Source: Strigamia acuminata (lineage: Eukaryota > Arthropoda > Chilopoda > Geophilomorpha > Linotaeniidae). From it: a stretch of 64,000 bases of DNA. Shown one piece after another: positions 20,859 through 31,573 of this stretch. The stretch spans positions 11,620,427 to 11,684,426 of the forward strand of contig OX442315.1 in the NCBI GenBank assembly GCA_949358305.1. Reading direction: 5' to 3'. Numbering within the stretch: the first letter of the stretch is position 1; each line of letters begins with the position of its first letter. The translations under genes were made by a program, and so were the position numbers. Below the pieces are notes generated by a model. That model searched no databases. It was not told the origin of the DNA and worked only from the letters and a program-made list of their open reading frames with translations.

Positions 20859-23402
20859 ATGACGAAAAGCGGGAAAAATCGAAACCCTTCAACCGCAAGC
20901 GCCCGAAGAAAAGCCATGGAATCCGCCAAGGCAAGGGCCGAAGCATTAGCTAGTCCAGCGTTAGAAAAGCAGCCACCGGAGCCGACGAGGGAAAAGACGA
21001 CTGGAAAGACACCAGTCAACGAAAACCACGCGGAAAAACCACCCGAGAAAGTACCGACCGATAAAACGCCGGCTAGTAAAGTACCCGCTAGCAAAGCCCC
21101 AACGAATAAAACGCCAATAAACCAGCGAATCGAAGGAGAAGTCGAAGAAGAGGAAGAAGAAGAATCCGAACAAAGTCAGAACGGGTATAACCTATTCGAC
21201 AATCAGGATAATCGCCAGAGTAATCGTGTCACGATCACACACGGTTATAATTCGAAGAAATCCCAAATCGATAGCTGTAAAGAAGCGTACGAACTCGCTC
21301 GACTGGAGGGAATCCCTTACGATGAAGAAGGGGACCCGCTAGCACAGATGAACATGATCATTCGTCTTGCCAAAGAGCGAGCGGAAAAACGAGCCCTTAG
21401 AAGGGGTCGAAAAAGCGTAAAACGTCAAAAAACGAATAACCAAACGACGGACTCCTACGATTCCACCCGAACATCCGACGCCGACGACGAAAGCGAGGCC
21501 GATTCCCTCAGCTCGAAAGGAATCAACGTTCAAGGATGGGATAGTATAGTGAACGAGCCAGTCGAAATCCAGAGCGAATTTCTGGAAGCCTTCCAACAGG
21601 ACCGTCGAAATAATAAGGGTCAACAGTCGTGGGCAATCGCCCAATCCTTCGCTACGAGGGCTGGCCACACCAGTCAAACACCAAAGGATCCTAACGCAGA
21701 GATGATTAGACTGATAAATCAGCGAAACCACCTCAGAAACCAGCAAGGACGGAACAGGTTGGCAATGCCAAGCCTCGAGGATATCCAGACGGTACAAGCC
21801 AATGTCGACGCCGCGAATGAGGCGGAGAGAATAAAAATACAAGCCGCCAACGAAGCCGACCGAGAAGCCGCAAGACAAAAAGCACAACTTTACGGCGGGA
21901 GAAAGTCGACCATTTTGATCGGACAGAAGAACGGGGTCCTAACTGGAACAGCCATAAACGGAATTTTCCCCCCCGGAACACAACTGACCGAGTCGCAGCT
22001 AAACTCGACAACACCGACCTTGACCGACCCGAACTCGACCAACGACAATTTCCAACGATTTGCGCCACAAAATGGAGCTACGTCCCCGAACAGTGGGAAT
22101 CAATACCAAGCCGATCCCATAATGGAAGCTAGATTAAGAGCACTCGAGGAACGAGCACGCGCCGACTCCCAGGTCAACCAAAATCGAAATCTGAGAAATC
22201 GCCCAAGACAAAACGAGAGCCTTCTTCGAAAATATTCCGCCGATCAATGGGCCTTAGAACAAAAGGACCGAAACATAAAATGGTCACAGTTGCGACTGAT
22301 GAGATTCGACGGAACTTGGAGGGCCGGCAATAAATTCTTAGACGAAGTGGCACTCACCATTTCACGACTCGGAGCCGAACCCGACGAGATGGTGGCAAAA
22401 GGGCTACCCGAAATGTTAGTAGGGGAAGCCAGAGCCTGGTATGTGGAAGCAAAATTAAAAACTTGGGAACAGTTTGTCGTCGCTTTCAACAGTCAGTACG
22501 GCGAGACACAAAAAGAAATTAGACAGAGAGTCAGTCTCATGCTACAAGCCTCAGGAGAAGAATTACGAGCCTATTTCCGACGAGCGAAAAGTTTGTTCAA
22601 CGAGTTGGATACGCCACTCGACGAATATGCGCAAAACGTGATTTTCGAAAAGGGGTTAAACGACACCTCGAAGAAAGTACTGAGAGATATGAACGCTCCC
22701 ACAGCAGATAGTTTCGAACAGCTGCTAAAATTTGTAAATGACTATCACGAAGAAGTAGACGATCGTTATACGGAAGCCCTGACGCCCGAACAAAGGACAC
22801 AAACACAACTCCGCATACAGCGTATCCATGCTAAAAATCATGACGCAGGGAGACTGATCCAGTCGCGTAGCTTCCTGAACGGAGAAATCGAGGCCGCACC
22901 GCCGAAAAAGGCGAACGATAAAGCCACCTCGAACCCGATACCGGCTCCAAAAGCTTACAGAGCCAGTACGAACTCCGACGCAACTAATCTCGAAGAAGGG
23001 AGGGAAAGTGAAGACAATAACTCCGAGCAGAACTCAGGAGGGGATACCAGCGATAGCCAACAAGAAGAAGAGATTCTCCACGCTAACATGGGGAAAGAAA
23101 TCGCCCCAAGCTACCGACCCCGAATGAAGACCGCGAATAAAACGGAGCACCACAATCCAAAAAGCGATAAACCCTACGAGAAAAAAGAGTTCGTGAGACG
23201 ACCATACCCGAAAACAGATAACTCCACCACAAAACCTTGTAATTACTGTAACGAGATGGGACACTGGAGAAGAGATTGTCCAAAACGAAAGAAGAGGAAA
23301 GAAGAGAAGGAAGCCGCCAAAAACGACGCATTGTTAGAAAAGCTAACAGCTAAATTCGAAGAACTGACAAAAAACTGGTTAAAGCAGACAGAGAAAAAAT
23401 AA
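20859..23402 (+). CDS. gag: Gag of the gypsy element
   Basis: 847 codons from the first ATG at 20859. The frame is open upstream, but only from a TTG. The N-terminal third is Ala/Glu/Lys-rich and probably disordered. A retrotransposon Gag core lies around residues 470-620 (containing MRFDGTWRAGNKFLDEVALT and LRAYFRRAKSLFNEL). Near residue 795 is a CCHC zinc knuckle with spacing C-x2-C-x4-H-x4-C (CNYCNEMGHWRRDCPK). It forms the particle and packages RNA. It ends in two consecutive stops, TAA TAA, at 23400-23405, and the pol frame continues directly in the same frame. Confidence 0.9.
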   Translation: MTKSGKNRNPSTASARRKAMESAKARAEALASPALEKQPPEPTREKTTGKTPVNENHAEKPPEKVPTDKTPASKVPASKAPTNKTPINQRIEGEVEEEEEEESEQSQNGYNLFDNQDNRQSNRVTITHGYNSKKSQIDSCKEAYELARLEGIPYDEEGDPLAQMNMIIRLAKERAEKRALRRGRKSVKRQKTNNQTTDSYDSTRTSDADDESEADSLSSKGINVQGWDSIVNEPVEIQSEFLEAFQQDRRNNKGQQSWAIAQSFATRAGHTSQTPKDPNAEMIRLINQRNHLRNQQGRNRLAMPSLEDIQTVQANVDAANEAERIKIQAANEADREAARQKAQLYGGRKSTILIGQKNGVLTGTAINGIFPPGTQLTESQLNSTTPTLTDPNSTNDNFQRFAPQNGATSPNSGNQYQADPIMEARLRALEERARADSQVNQNRNLRNRPRQNESLLRKYSADQWALEQKDRNIKWSQLRLMRFDGTWRAGNKFLDEVALTISRLGAEPDEMVAKGLPEMLVGEARAWYVEAKLKTWEQFVVAFNSQYGETQKEIRQRVSLMLQASGEELRAYFRRAKSLFNELDTPLDEYAQNVIFEKGLNDTSKKVLRDMNAPTADSFEQLLKFVNDYHEEVDDRYTEALTPEQRTQTQLRIQRIHAKNHDAGRLIQSRSFLNGEIEAAPPKKANDKATSNPIPAPKAYRASTNSDATNLEEGRESEDNNSEQNSGGDTSDSQQEEEILHANMGKEIAPSYRPRMKTANKTEHHNPKSDKPYEKKEFVRRPYPKTDNSTTKPCNYCNEMGHWRRDCPKRKKRKEEKEAAKNDALLEKLTAKFEELTKNWLKQTEKK

Positions 23403-23405
23403 TAA

Positions 23406-26400
23406 ATCTGTCTGCACGCCCGGAAGACCAAACCCCAAAAATTTACCACGAATACGACAATTAACCAAGCAATTAACGAAGTAATTACGGAAGAAGTAGT
23501 CAAATTAAAACTCGAATTAAAAGAGAAAAAATCGAAAGAAATTGAAACAAATAATAAAGAAATTAGCGACTCAAGTTCGGAAGACGAATTAAAAGCCAAA
23601 TGGATAAACACCAATTGGTTAGAAAAACAAATAAAAGAATTACAGAGAAAGGTCGTTTATTTCACTACGGCTTACTTCACCACAGAAAAACGCGAATATA
23701 GTGGCCCAACCACTAATACGGCGGACGGCGAAAAAATAGCCGAAATATTCCAAGAATTACCTCACGCCTACGAGGAGGCCCCACCTCGAAAGAAACGCAT
23801 TTTACATTGTAATTTAGCTAAAGAGAGGAAGGATTCACTCGCGATGTTAACAATCAAGTTCAATGACAAAAAATTCATCGGTTTATTGGATTCGGGAGCC
23901 GACCGGTCCTTCATCTCTTCGGATCTATACGAGTCTTTGGACAAAAAGCAACGCGACAAACTACGGGGAATAAGCGAAAATGTGGCCGTAAAAACCGCTG
24001 CTGGAGAAGTACGTCCAGTAGGGGTACTAACAACAAAAGTCATATGGGAGGGCGGCGTAATAACCCATCCTTTCATCGTTTTACCAACCTACGACACGGT
24101 CCTACTCTTGGGTATGGACATCATGGCCATAATGGAGATCCAGCCCAACCCCATAACGAGGTCCTGGAACTATATCGACCAACGCGAGGACCCCCGACTA
24201 ATGACGGTACCTACCGAACTCCTGGATTCAAACGACGAAGAGGACGAATGGAAAGGCGGAAATTTGAAGCAATTCGTACAAGATTACGATTTCAAATCTT
24301 TTAACGCCCGACTCCAAGAAGGAAATTTGGCTCACAATTTGGCCATGGACGCGAACCTAGGAGAAACCCAGACTAAATTACTTGAAGAAATGCTACAAAA
24401 ACATCGAAAAATCCTGACTAAAGAACCGGGAAAGACAAATTACGTAAAACACGAAATAGAATTAAGTACGGATAAGCCAGTACGAGTTCCATTCAAGGGC
24501 ATGAACCCCCAAAAACGCGAAATCGTCAAGACGATCTGTCAAGACTTACTGGACAAGGGGATAGTGTCCGAGGCACTAGGAGAATACGCGATGAGAATCG
24601 TGCTCGTCATGCGTGCAGGATCGGAACCCAGACTGTGTATCGATTATCGACCTCTAAACGCCATTACCGTTATCGACCCCGTCCAGATGCCATCAATCGA
24701 AGCTATTCTTCGAGAATTAGCCCCATTTAATTGGGTAACAACGATGGATCTGTCGAAAGGATATTGGCAGGTCGAACTCCGTGCCGAAGACAAAGAAAAA
24801 ACCGCTTTCTGGTCCCCGATGGGCAGATTAATGTTTAATGTCATGCCATTTGGCCTAGTGAATGCCCCGGCAACTTTTCAACGATTAATCGAGAAAGTCT
24901 TGGGCGACGCGCTACATAAATACGCCTGGGCTTATCTGGACGATATTATTATTGTTTCCCAAACTTTTGACGAACACCTCGGACATATCGACGAAGTAAT
25001 ACGTCGTTTAGCAAAAGCCGGACTCCACGTACACCCCGGAAAGAGCCAGTTTTGCCGAAAAGAACTTGCGTTTCTTGGATACAAAGTTGGAGTCAATGGC
25101 TTATCCATAGATCCAAAGAAAGTACGAGCAATCACCGAATTTCCAGCACCTACGGACGTGAAAGGGGTACAACGTTTTTTAGGAATGGTAAATTTCTTCG
25201 GCCGACTCCTGCCACATTTAGCGGAAGTCGCGGCCCCAATCACTGATCTTTTAAAGACTGTCCAGAAAATAAATCCAAAAGAGGACCCGCCGAAAGACCC
25301 CGAAATCAAATTTAACTGGACCAGCCATTGCGAAGCAGCGTTTGACAAAATCAAACAAATGCTAATCGACACCAAAACCATCCCTCTTCCAGACTTGAAT
25401 CGCGAATTTATCTTACATACGGATGCAAGTAAAATCGGATTGGGGGCTGCGTTAATGCAGATGCACGAAATCGACGGTACCCAACAAGAAGTACCCACAA
25501 TCTTCATCAGCCGGAAGATTCAAGCCGCCGAGAAAAATTACTCAGCAACCGAGCTCGAATGCTTAGCAATCGTATGGGCAGTCCGAAAATTCAGGCCTTA
25601 CCTCGAATTCACAAAATTTACCGTCCAGACTGACCATCAAGCACTGAGGTGGTTCATGGGCCTTAAAGAACCGTCGGGTCGAATGGCTCGATGGCAATTA
25701 GAACTCATGGCTTACGACTTACAAATCGAATATAAACCAGGGAAATACAACACAGTCGCCGACGCACTCTCTAGAGCTCCCGCCTCAGAACCCGACGAGC
25801 CAGACGACGACGGTGACGACGATTCTCGGATAGCTTACTGTCCCACCCCGATCAGGAAGTGGGAATTCAGAAAACAGAATGAACTGCCAAAAGAAAAGTT
25901 AGAATCTTCCGATGAAAAATACGTCGGATATTGGATGAGGGCATATCAATCGGCAAAAGATGCCAGACCAAATTACGACTTATCCATCGAACCCAGAATC
26001 TCGGATAAATTTGTGCGAGCTTTCGTTGCACACGTGAGTAAAGGCACGAACTGTGTCCCACCTACTCGCGAGGAACTCATCGAAGCTCAGAAGAACGACA
26101 CCGCCTTCTGTAAAAGGTTCTATGACTACTTGACCAACGAGACTTTCCCCAGCGACGTCTACAGCGAAGAATCCAGAGAAGAATTCAAAATTAAGGCATC
26201 CGCTTATCTGATAGACGATGGCCTACTTTTAAAGTACCATCCAAACTTTCGGGACGACTTGACAGAGTCAGGGAGTTCAATTAAAGTCGTAATTCCGAGA
26301 AAGGTTCGAACACAAATTCTGTGGATGGTACACGGCCACCCTCTAGCCGGACATGCCGGCGTGGCCAGGACTCTCTATCGAGCCAGTCAACTGTACTATT

Positions 26401-27704
26401 GGCCCGAAATGAGAAGGGACATCGTTCGATTTATACGACACTGTCCACGATGCCAAGCCTGCAAGCCTCGAAATAAGGCTAACTACGAGAATTTATCACT
26501 TGGACCGTTCGCCCCCTTTGATTGTTGGAGCGTAGACCTTATGGGTCCTAAGATAACAAGTGCAAATAGCCACAAATACATACTCGTGATCATGGATGTC
26601 GCAACTGGATGGCCAGAATTGTATCCGATGGCCCACCCGACTAAGCAGAAAATAATCCAATGTCTTTACGAAGTCGCGTTACATTTTGGTTTCCCGCGGA
26701 AATTAATTTCCGATAATGGCCCACAGTTCGCATCAAGGTTGTACAAGGACTTCTGCAATCAATTCGACATTCAACCATCATTTACTTCAACGTATAACCC
26801 ACGGGCTAATCCCGTGGAGCGCCTCAACCGTGACATAAAATATGCGCTTGCTATTTTCACAGACGTACATTCCAAGTGGGACGAATTCCTTAAAGAAATA
26901 GCATTTAGCATCCGAACGACCATTTCGAGAAACCGCGGCTTTTCCCCGGCTTATCTCAACTTCGCTCGAGAGCTACGAGTGCCCTGGGATCCACGCATCC
27001 CAGAAGGAATTCGAAAAGTCGATCCAAAAAATCCTCACATCTACGTACATCAACTAGAACAAGCGATTTCGGCAACCTACCAACATATGATGTCACATGT
27101 GTTTGACATGCGCGAACGAGTGAAAAAGTCTGAAAAGAACACACAATTTTGTAATTTTAAAATCAACGATCTCGTATGGAAGGACACTCACATTTTATCC
27201 AGTGCAGATAAAGGGATTCATGCCGGCTTAGCCGACAAACGAGACGGCCCATACGTAATTACCAAAGCCCACGGCGGGAACGCATTTTCTCTGCAACGTT
27301 TGGCCGATAATGTAAATTTTCGATCAATCCACGCTCGGGAACTGACGCCTTACTTGCCGGAATTTCCACAAGAAGAATGGGCCGAGGACCAAACGCAGCC
27401 ATCTCCATCGCCCACAATACGAGATATGTTCGACGACATCGCCACTGTTTCAGACTTGAACGAAAATACGACTCACGTAACTCCAGACAGCGCCGAACTA
27501 ACTAGCGCCCCAGATGGAAATTTAGGAGGGGAGGAAGCAGCAGTTAACGAAGAAACTCCTAAAACTCCTGAAAAAGAAAAAGAGATTACTAAAAAATCCA
27601 CACGATCGAGAAGTAAAATACCGAAACCTATAATACGACAAAGTACAAGAAAAAAGGTACCAAACCCGTTTATAAAGGACGGTAAAATCGCCGGGAGGAC
27701 ATGA
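23406..27704 (+). CDS. pol: Pol polyprotein of the gypsy element
   Basis: Open from the codon after the double stop to 27704 (1432 codons), and the first ATG is at 23844 (1286 aa). Domains in order: aspartic protease (LLDSGADRSF); reverse transcriptase (MDLSKGYWQV, PFGLVNAPATFQ, active site YLDD); RNase H (LHTDASKIGLGAAL); integrase with an H-H-C-C zinc domain (HPLAGHAGV, then CPRCQAC); catalytic Asp (WSVDLMGP), Asp (SDNGPQF) and Glu (NPVERLNRD); and a GPY-type C-terminal module (DGPYVI). No chromodomain is visible. Because the ATG lies just before the protease, an initiation there would give Pol without Gag. Confidence 0.92.
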   Translation: MCLHARKTKPQKFTTNTTINQAINEVITEEVVKLKLELKEKKSKEIETNNKEISDSSSEDELKAKWINTNWLEKQIKELQRKVVYFTTAYFTTEKREYSGPTTNTADGEKIAEIFQELPHAYEEAPPRKKRILHCNLAKERKDSLAMLTIKFNDKKFIGLLDSGADRSFISSDLYESLDKKQRDKLRGISENVAVKTAAGEVRPVGVLTTKVIWEGGVITHPFIVLPTYDTVLLLGMDIMAIMEIQPNPITRSWNYIDQREDPRLMTVPTELLDSNDEEDEWKGGNLKQFVQDYDFKSFNARLQEGNLAHNLAMDANLGETQTKLLEEMLQKHRKILTKEPGKTNYVKHEIELSTDKPVRVPFKGMNPQKREIVKTICQDLLDKGIVSEALGEYAMRIVLVMRAGSEPRLCIDYRPLNAITVIDPVQMPSIEAILRELAPFNWVTTMDLSKGYWQVELRAEDKEKTAFWSPMGRLMFNVMPFGLVNAPATFQRLIEKVLGDALHKYAWAYLDDIIIVSQTFDEHLGHIDEVIRRLAKAGLHVHPGKSQFCRKELAFLGYKVGVNGLSIDPKKVRAITEFPAPTDVKGVQRFLGMVNFFGRLLPHLAEVAAPITDLLKTVQKINPKEDPPKDPEIKFNWTSHCEAAFDKIKQMLIDTKTIPLPDLNREFILHTDASKIGLGAALMQMHEIDGTQQEVPTIFISRKIQAAEKNYSATELECLAIVWAVRKFRPYLEFTKFTVQTDHQALRWFMGLKEPSGRMARWQLELMAYDLQIEYKPGKYNTVADALSRAPASEPDEPDDDGDDDSRIAYCPTPIRKWEFRKQNELPKEKLESSDEKYVGYWMRAYQSAKDARPNYDLSIEPRISDKFVRAFVAHVSKGTNCVPPTREELIEAQKNDTAFCKRFYDYLTNETFPSDVYSEESREEFKIKASAYLIDDGLLLKYHPNFRDDLTESGSSIKVVIPRKVRTQILWMVHGHPLAGHAGVARTLYRASQLYYWPEMRRDIVRFIRHCPRCQACKPRNKANYENLSLGPFAPFDCWSVDLMGPKITSANSHKYILVIMDVATGWPELYPMAHPTKQKIIQCLYEVALHFGFPRKLISDNGPQFASRLYKDFCNQFDIQPSFTSTYNPRANPVERLNRDIKYALAIFTDVHSKWDEFLKEIAFSIRTTISRNRGFSPAYLNFARELRVPWDPRIPEGIRKVDPKNPHIYVHQLEQAISATYQHMMSHVFDMRERVKKSEKNTQFCNFKINDLVWKDTHILSSADKGIHAGLADKRDGPYVITKAHGGNAFSLQRLADNVNFRSIHARELTPYLPEFPQEEWAEDQTQPSPSPTIRDMFDDIATVSDLNENTTHVTPDSAELTSAPDGNLGGEEAAVNEETPKTPEKEKEITKKSTRSRSKIPKPIIRQSTRKKVPNPFIKDGKIAGRT

Positions 27705-27953
27705 TAAAGCAACAAAATCCAAAATGGTTGGCATAACCAATCAAAAGCGACAAAACAATATGACGTAATTACCCCGACCTCCTAGGGACAAAAACAATCA
27801 CAAGGAGACTCCAACAATCAACTACGTATTACAGACGAAAGCCAATCAAGATACTTAACCTCGACTACCCTTTCAACTTTGCACTCCGCGTTCTGTCACG
27901 ACGACAACAGGTACTTGACAAGAAAAAATCGCAACCAACAAATTAAAATCAAA

Positions 27954-28133
27954 ATGCGAAGAAACTGGAAGCAATCACCCGACAACGAAGAGGAAGAAAT
28001 GGATCGAGACCCAAGCGAAGACGAATGGAACGATCCCGCAAGATGGGACGAGGTCGAACCGGAAGAAAATCGGGAAAAGCCCGATGGTAACGAAAAGGTA
28101 AAAAATTTAACAAAGAATTTAATTCGCGGCTAA
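27954..28133 (+). CDS. Small acidic ORF between pol and ORF3
   Basis: 59 codons from ATG 27954, rich in Glu, Asp and Trp. A good donor (AAG|GTAAAA) lies at 28097/28098. An acceptor-like CAG at 28494-28496 would join it in frame to ORF3, because the ORF3 frame stays open from about 28432 to its ATG. It may therefore be the first exon of a spliced ORF3. This is inference from frame and motif only. Confidence 0.35.
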   Translation: MRRNWKQSPDNEEEEMDRDPSEDEWNDPARWDEVEPEENREKPDGNEKVKNLTKNLIRG

Positions 28134-28526
28134 ACCACGAAAAACACGTGAAACAATATTCATAAAAGAAAACATCTTTATGTCAACAAACGAAAAATTA
28201 CACGAGCCATTATTTAAAATTTCAACACGTGTAAAAAGCACATGGTCGACCATGGCGCCATCTTGAATCCAAATTCGGAATTTAACAAAAATCTAATTTT
28301 TATGTATTCATTCCTCAGCCGGAACACCAACTTACGTGGGGACCCATCGATCCGCAAAACGTGTCTTCGGGTACACTCTGGAGAAGCGAAATTCCGACCC
28401 CATTTCGAAGAGCGTTAGAGGACGACGTAGACACCGGACCATGGAAAATTCGGCTCACTTCAATCCCGAGCCCGATCGCGATTTTGGGCAAGTCAGGAGA
28501 CTTTAATACACTACTTCCCAGAAAAG

Positions 28527-30890
28527 ATGCGTGACGCACTGAGGACGGAAATTCCAGAACGCGACGACGCACCAGCACCACTCCCAAACAAGTTTTTGGA
28601 AAAGGACTATCCAAGCGAACCCGAAGAGTGGGCTGTCCTCGAGAAGTGGCAAAACGCCGCCACAGACGAAGAGCGCCGACAAATACACAGAGACTATTAC
28701 AACGAAGTCAGACGGACGGCGTATCGAGATCTCTTCAAAATACTGAAACCCGCAGGGTATTCGACAGACGAGATAAAAACTTGGTTAAGCCAGGTTCGAG
28801 GAGAAAGACCAGACGTTCCCAACTGGCGACCCGAACACGGATTCATCACCTCACAGAAAGCAATGCACCAGCTCCACTACCTGGGCATCTTTGGGCGCAA
28901 GCGACAAAAAGCGGAGAAGCGACTCTCGAGCGAGTTGTTAAATAACGCACACGACAACAAACGACGACGCCTGGATCAGCCAAGCACGTCGTACAACACG
29001 CAAGATCGATCGCAGTCACATCCTCGAGTTTATTACCGACACGCTCGAGAACCCTCACCGCGACGAGAACCCAGAGTCGAGAGACCACGAGCAGTTGAGA
29101 CATGCCGCTACTCCAGAAACCGACCGAACCAACGCGGATGCCTCAGATTGTCAAGGCCACGAGCGGAAACATGGGGACGCTTTGAGAGATCGCGAGAAGT
29201 CGATGAGGTAGAGACTTTGCAAGTGGAAGTTCGACAAGAAGTGCCGATAACGATCGAACACGAACAATCGGTAGAGCCGATGATCGTACCCGAACAAGAA
29301 AAACTTTACACCGAAGCCGATATGGTAGCAGCCGTCCTGAAAGTCAAGAACGAACAGGCGAAACCCGTCTATCGGCCGACCAAATCAATCGAGATGAGTG
29401 TAACGTCGGTACCAAGCGCATTCATCAAGGCGCCAGCCAAACCAGTTAGTAGCGTACCTTCTAGTCTGCCCAGCGCCTTCCGAAAGACTGTGATTATCGG
29501 AACCCCAGCATCGCTGAGTCCCTTTGAGCAACTCAAACGACGACAAGATCGTTTTGGACCCATTTTCCCGGCCGTACCAGAAGAAACGCGAAGCGAAATT
29601 TCCACGTCGAGAACACCGATTGTTTGGGATGAGCCCGAACCCGACATTCAACGAGTTTTAATTAATTCAAAGCAAGTAGCCGTAGCTCAAGCCGAAAAGA
29701 ACGACCAAACGCCTTCAAAACCAACTTCCAGTAGCCAGTCGTCGGAGGTTCGAGCCACAATCCAGTTCGACCCAACGCCATACGATTTACAGTCGTTTCT
29801 CGACACAACCACGATCGAGCAAGCGAAAGAGATGGTGTCCGACATTGACGAATATCAAGCCAGGACCATGCAGATTGCGATAACGAACATCCAAAGTGCG
29901 GCCATCGAGTTCATCAAGAGCCCCGGACGAGATCATCCGTCACGAACAGCGCGCACAACAGTCGTGCTCACAGACATGATGTCGCTCGTATTGGCCGCGT
30001 CCACATTTAGAAACGCCCGTGTAGCATTGGCAGCCTGGGCAGTCGTCGCTCATGAAAGCTTTCTGTTGCCTCCCGCTCTCATCGAGCGATGGCTAAAGTT
30101 AGTCCCTTCCTGTATCCAGGTTCGCGCGCAGTTAGTTGCAGAGGACGTCGACCCGGAACAATCATATCAAGCGGTCCGAACTGTGGCTTTACCACAACGC
30201 GAACCAGCCGCATTAATCAACGAACCTCTTCCCGAGACTGCGGCGAGCCAGACAGCCCCGACGGCCACTCCAGAGGAGACGATAAAGTTCCCCGAAGGAC
30301 TGGTTCCGATCGAAGGCGTGAAAGTAGTCGTCCGAAAGACGAAAACAAAACCGAAGATCCTGCGGCCCAAGAAAAAATTAGAGCCGAAACCTTTGCCTCC
30401 GATCGACGCACAACTCAAACACTACTACCCGAGTTTGACGATGACCCAGAAGACGAAGAACCAGATCAAGCGATCGAGCGACCACGGCCACTCGCTCTAC
30501 TTATGGATGGAGCGAACTCTAGAGGCGGGTCCAGGCGTCGATTTCATTCAGCACCAACGTCTGCTGCGAGCACACCGCGCCCCGACGAATCCGGCCGAGG
30601 CCCAGAAGATCCACCATACCAATCAAGGCCTGGCCCCCTTCCTCTCGCGTATCTGGGTACATGAACGAGTCGGCGCCCCCTACGAACCAGTTGGCGGCCA
30701 CGATCGATACTTCATCGGGGAGTTCGAAGACCCGAGCGATCGTTCATCACGTCTCACCTCGATTTTGCCGATCGCCGAACCAACGATTCCAGCAACTCCG
30801 GAGATGGCTAAACCACCTGTAACCGAAGAATTACCTCCACCTCCGCCTCCGGACGTTCCTCAGGGATCATCTGAAAAGGAAGCGAACTAA
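28527..30890 (+). CDS. ORF3 of the gypsy element, unknown function (787 aa)
   Basis: An intact ORF downstream of pol, where env lies in errantiviruses. I see no signal peptide, furin site or membrane helix, so it is not a recognisable envelope. The first ~130 residues are globular-looking (YRDLFKILKPAGYSTDEIKT). An Arg-rich stretch follows (KRRRLD and RRE repeats), then a Pro/Ser linker, a predicted helical domain near residues 430-570, and a Pro-rich tail (PPPPPP). The Arg-rich part could bind nucleic acid. Codon use and GC content match gag and pol, so it evolved with the element. Confidence 0.75.
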   Translation: MRDALRTEIPERDDAPAPLPNKFLEKDYPSEPEEWAVLEKWQNAATDEERRQIHRDYYNEVRRTAYRDLFKILKPAGYSTDEIKTWLSQVRGERPDVPNWRPEHGFITSQKAMHQLHYLGIFGRKRQKAEKRLSSELLNNAHDNKRRRLDQPSTSYNTQDRSQSHPRVYYRHAREPSPRREPRVERPRAVETCRYSRNRPNQRGCLRLSRPRAETWGRFERSREVDEVETLQVEVRQEVPITIEHEQSVEPMIVPEQEKLYTEADMVAAVLKVKNEQAKPVYRPTKSIEMSVTSVPSAFIKAPAKPVSSVPSSLPSAFRKTVIIGTPASLSPFEQLKRRQDRFGPIFPAVPEETRSEISTSRTPIVWDEPEPDIQRVLINSKQVAVAQAEKNDQTPSKPTSSSQSSEVRATIQFDPTPYDLQSFLDTTTIEQAKEMVSDIDEYQARTMQIAITNIQSAAIEFIKSPGRDHPSRTARTTVVLTDMMSLVLAASTFRNARVALAAWAVVAHESFLLPPALIERWLKLVPSCIQVRAQLVAEDVDPEQSYQAVRTVALPQREPAALINEPLPETAASQTAPTATPEETIKFPEGLVPIEGVKVVVRKTKTKPKILRPKKKLEPKPLPPIDAQLKHYYPSLTMTQKTKNQIKRSSDHGHSLYLWMERTLEAGPGVDFIQHQRLLRAHRAPTNPAEAQKIHHTNQGLAPFLSRIWVHERVGAPYEPVGGHDRYFIGEFEDPSDRSSRLTSILPIAEPTIPATPEMAKPPVTEELPPPPPPDVPQGSSEKEAN

Positions 30891-30951
30891 ATCTAACTTT
30901 GAGTCTTCGCAATGTTTGTTGTTTTATTGTAAATCCCCCAACAACATTGCT

Positions 30952-30961
30952 GAGGAGGGGA
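30952..30961 (+). promoter_or_regulatory. Polypurine tract of the gypsy element
   Basis: GAGGAGGGGA lies two bases before the TG start of the 3' LTR, the expected plus-strand primer site. Confidence 0.8.
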
Positions 30962-30963
30962 CG

Positions 30964-31573
30964 TGTGGTGACCACGAGGTCACAAAAGTGTTTTAATTAA
31001 TCATAACCTAATAAATAGTAATTTTAATATTGATAGTAAAATGATTGTCAGATTATTGCGGGAAAATTAGCTATACTAGTTTTACCGTTTCTGCGAGACT
31101 GACGTGACAACGTCATAGATTTGCATAATTCCCCGAATTTATGCAAATACGTCATTTCCGGTCCAGCCACTATTTAAACCCGTGTCTGACCGGAAACCCC
31201 CACTTTATAGATACCAGAGCAACATTAGCATCACCACCTCACCGTCAGGCCGTTTTACCGGATTGATAGAGGATCGATGCCCGTTGCCAATTACATCTAT
31301 AAATCAGAGTCACAGATATTATCGTAGCAATACTACGATCGTAATATCTCCCGAAGCGAAGCGTTTGCGAACACGTGTTTCGCCAGACGCCATTACCCTA
31401 GACAACAGTAGAAGCCACGTGTAAGACTGCCGTGCAGCAACAAATCGTATCCGCCAGCAAGGATCCGAGACCACATTGTTAAGTATCATTATTGTATTAT
31501 TACAAGTGTGAAATAAAGGGTGTTATTAGTAAGATATTGTGTAAGTTTATTTACCGGAATCAAGGTTACGACA
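30964..31573 (+). repeat. 3' LTR of the gypsy element
   Basis: I saw no difference from the 5' LTR over 610 bp. It is followed by AACT and then by coding sequence of the LicD gene on the other strand. Confidence 0.95.

Larger units (their letters stand above)
20164..31573 (+). mobile_element. Full-length Ty3/gypsy retrotransposon (11.4 kb)
   Basis: LTRs of 610 bp lie at 20164-20773 and 30964-31573. I saw no difference between them. The target duplication is AACT (20160-20163 and 31574-31577). In order it has a tRNA-Pro-type primer site, gag, pol (protease, reverse transcriptase, RNase H, integrase), a small ORF and a large third ORF, then a purine tract. All main frames are intact, so it could be active. 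It has inserted antisense into the last exon of a LicD-family gene. Confidence 0.95.

Noticed and set aside
28527-30890. ORF3 as a retroviral-type envelope
   Set aside because: No signal peptide, membrane helix or cleavage motif is visible; position alone is not enough.
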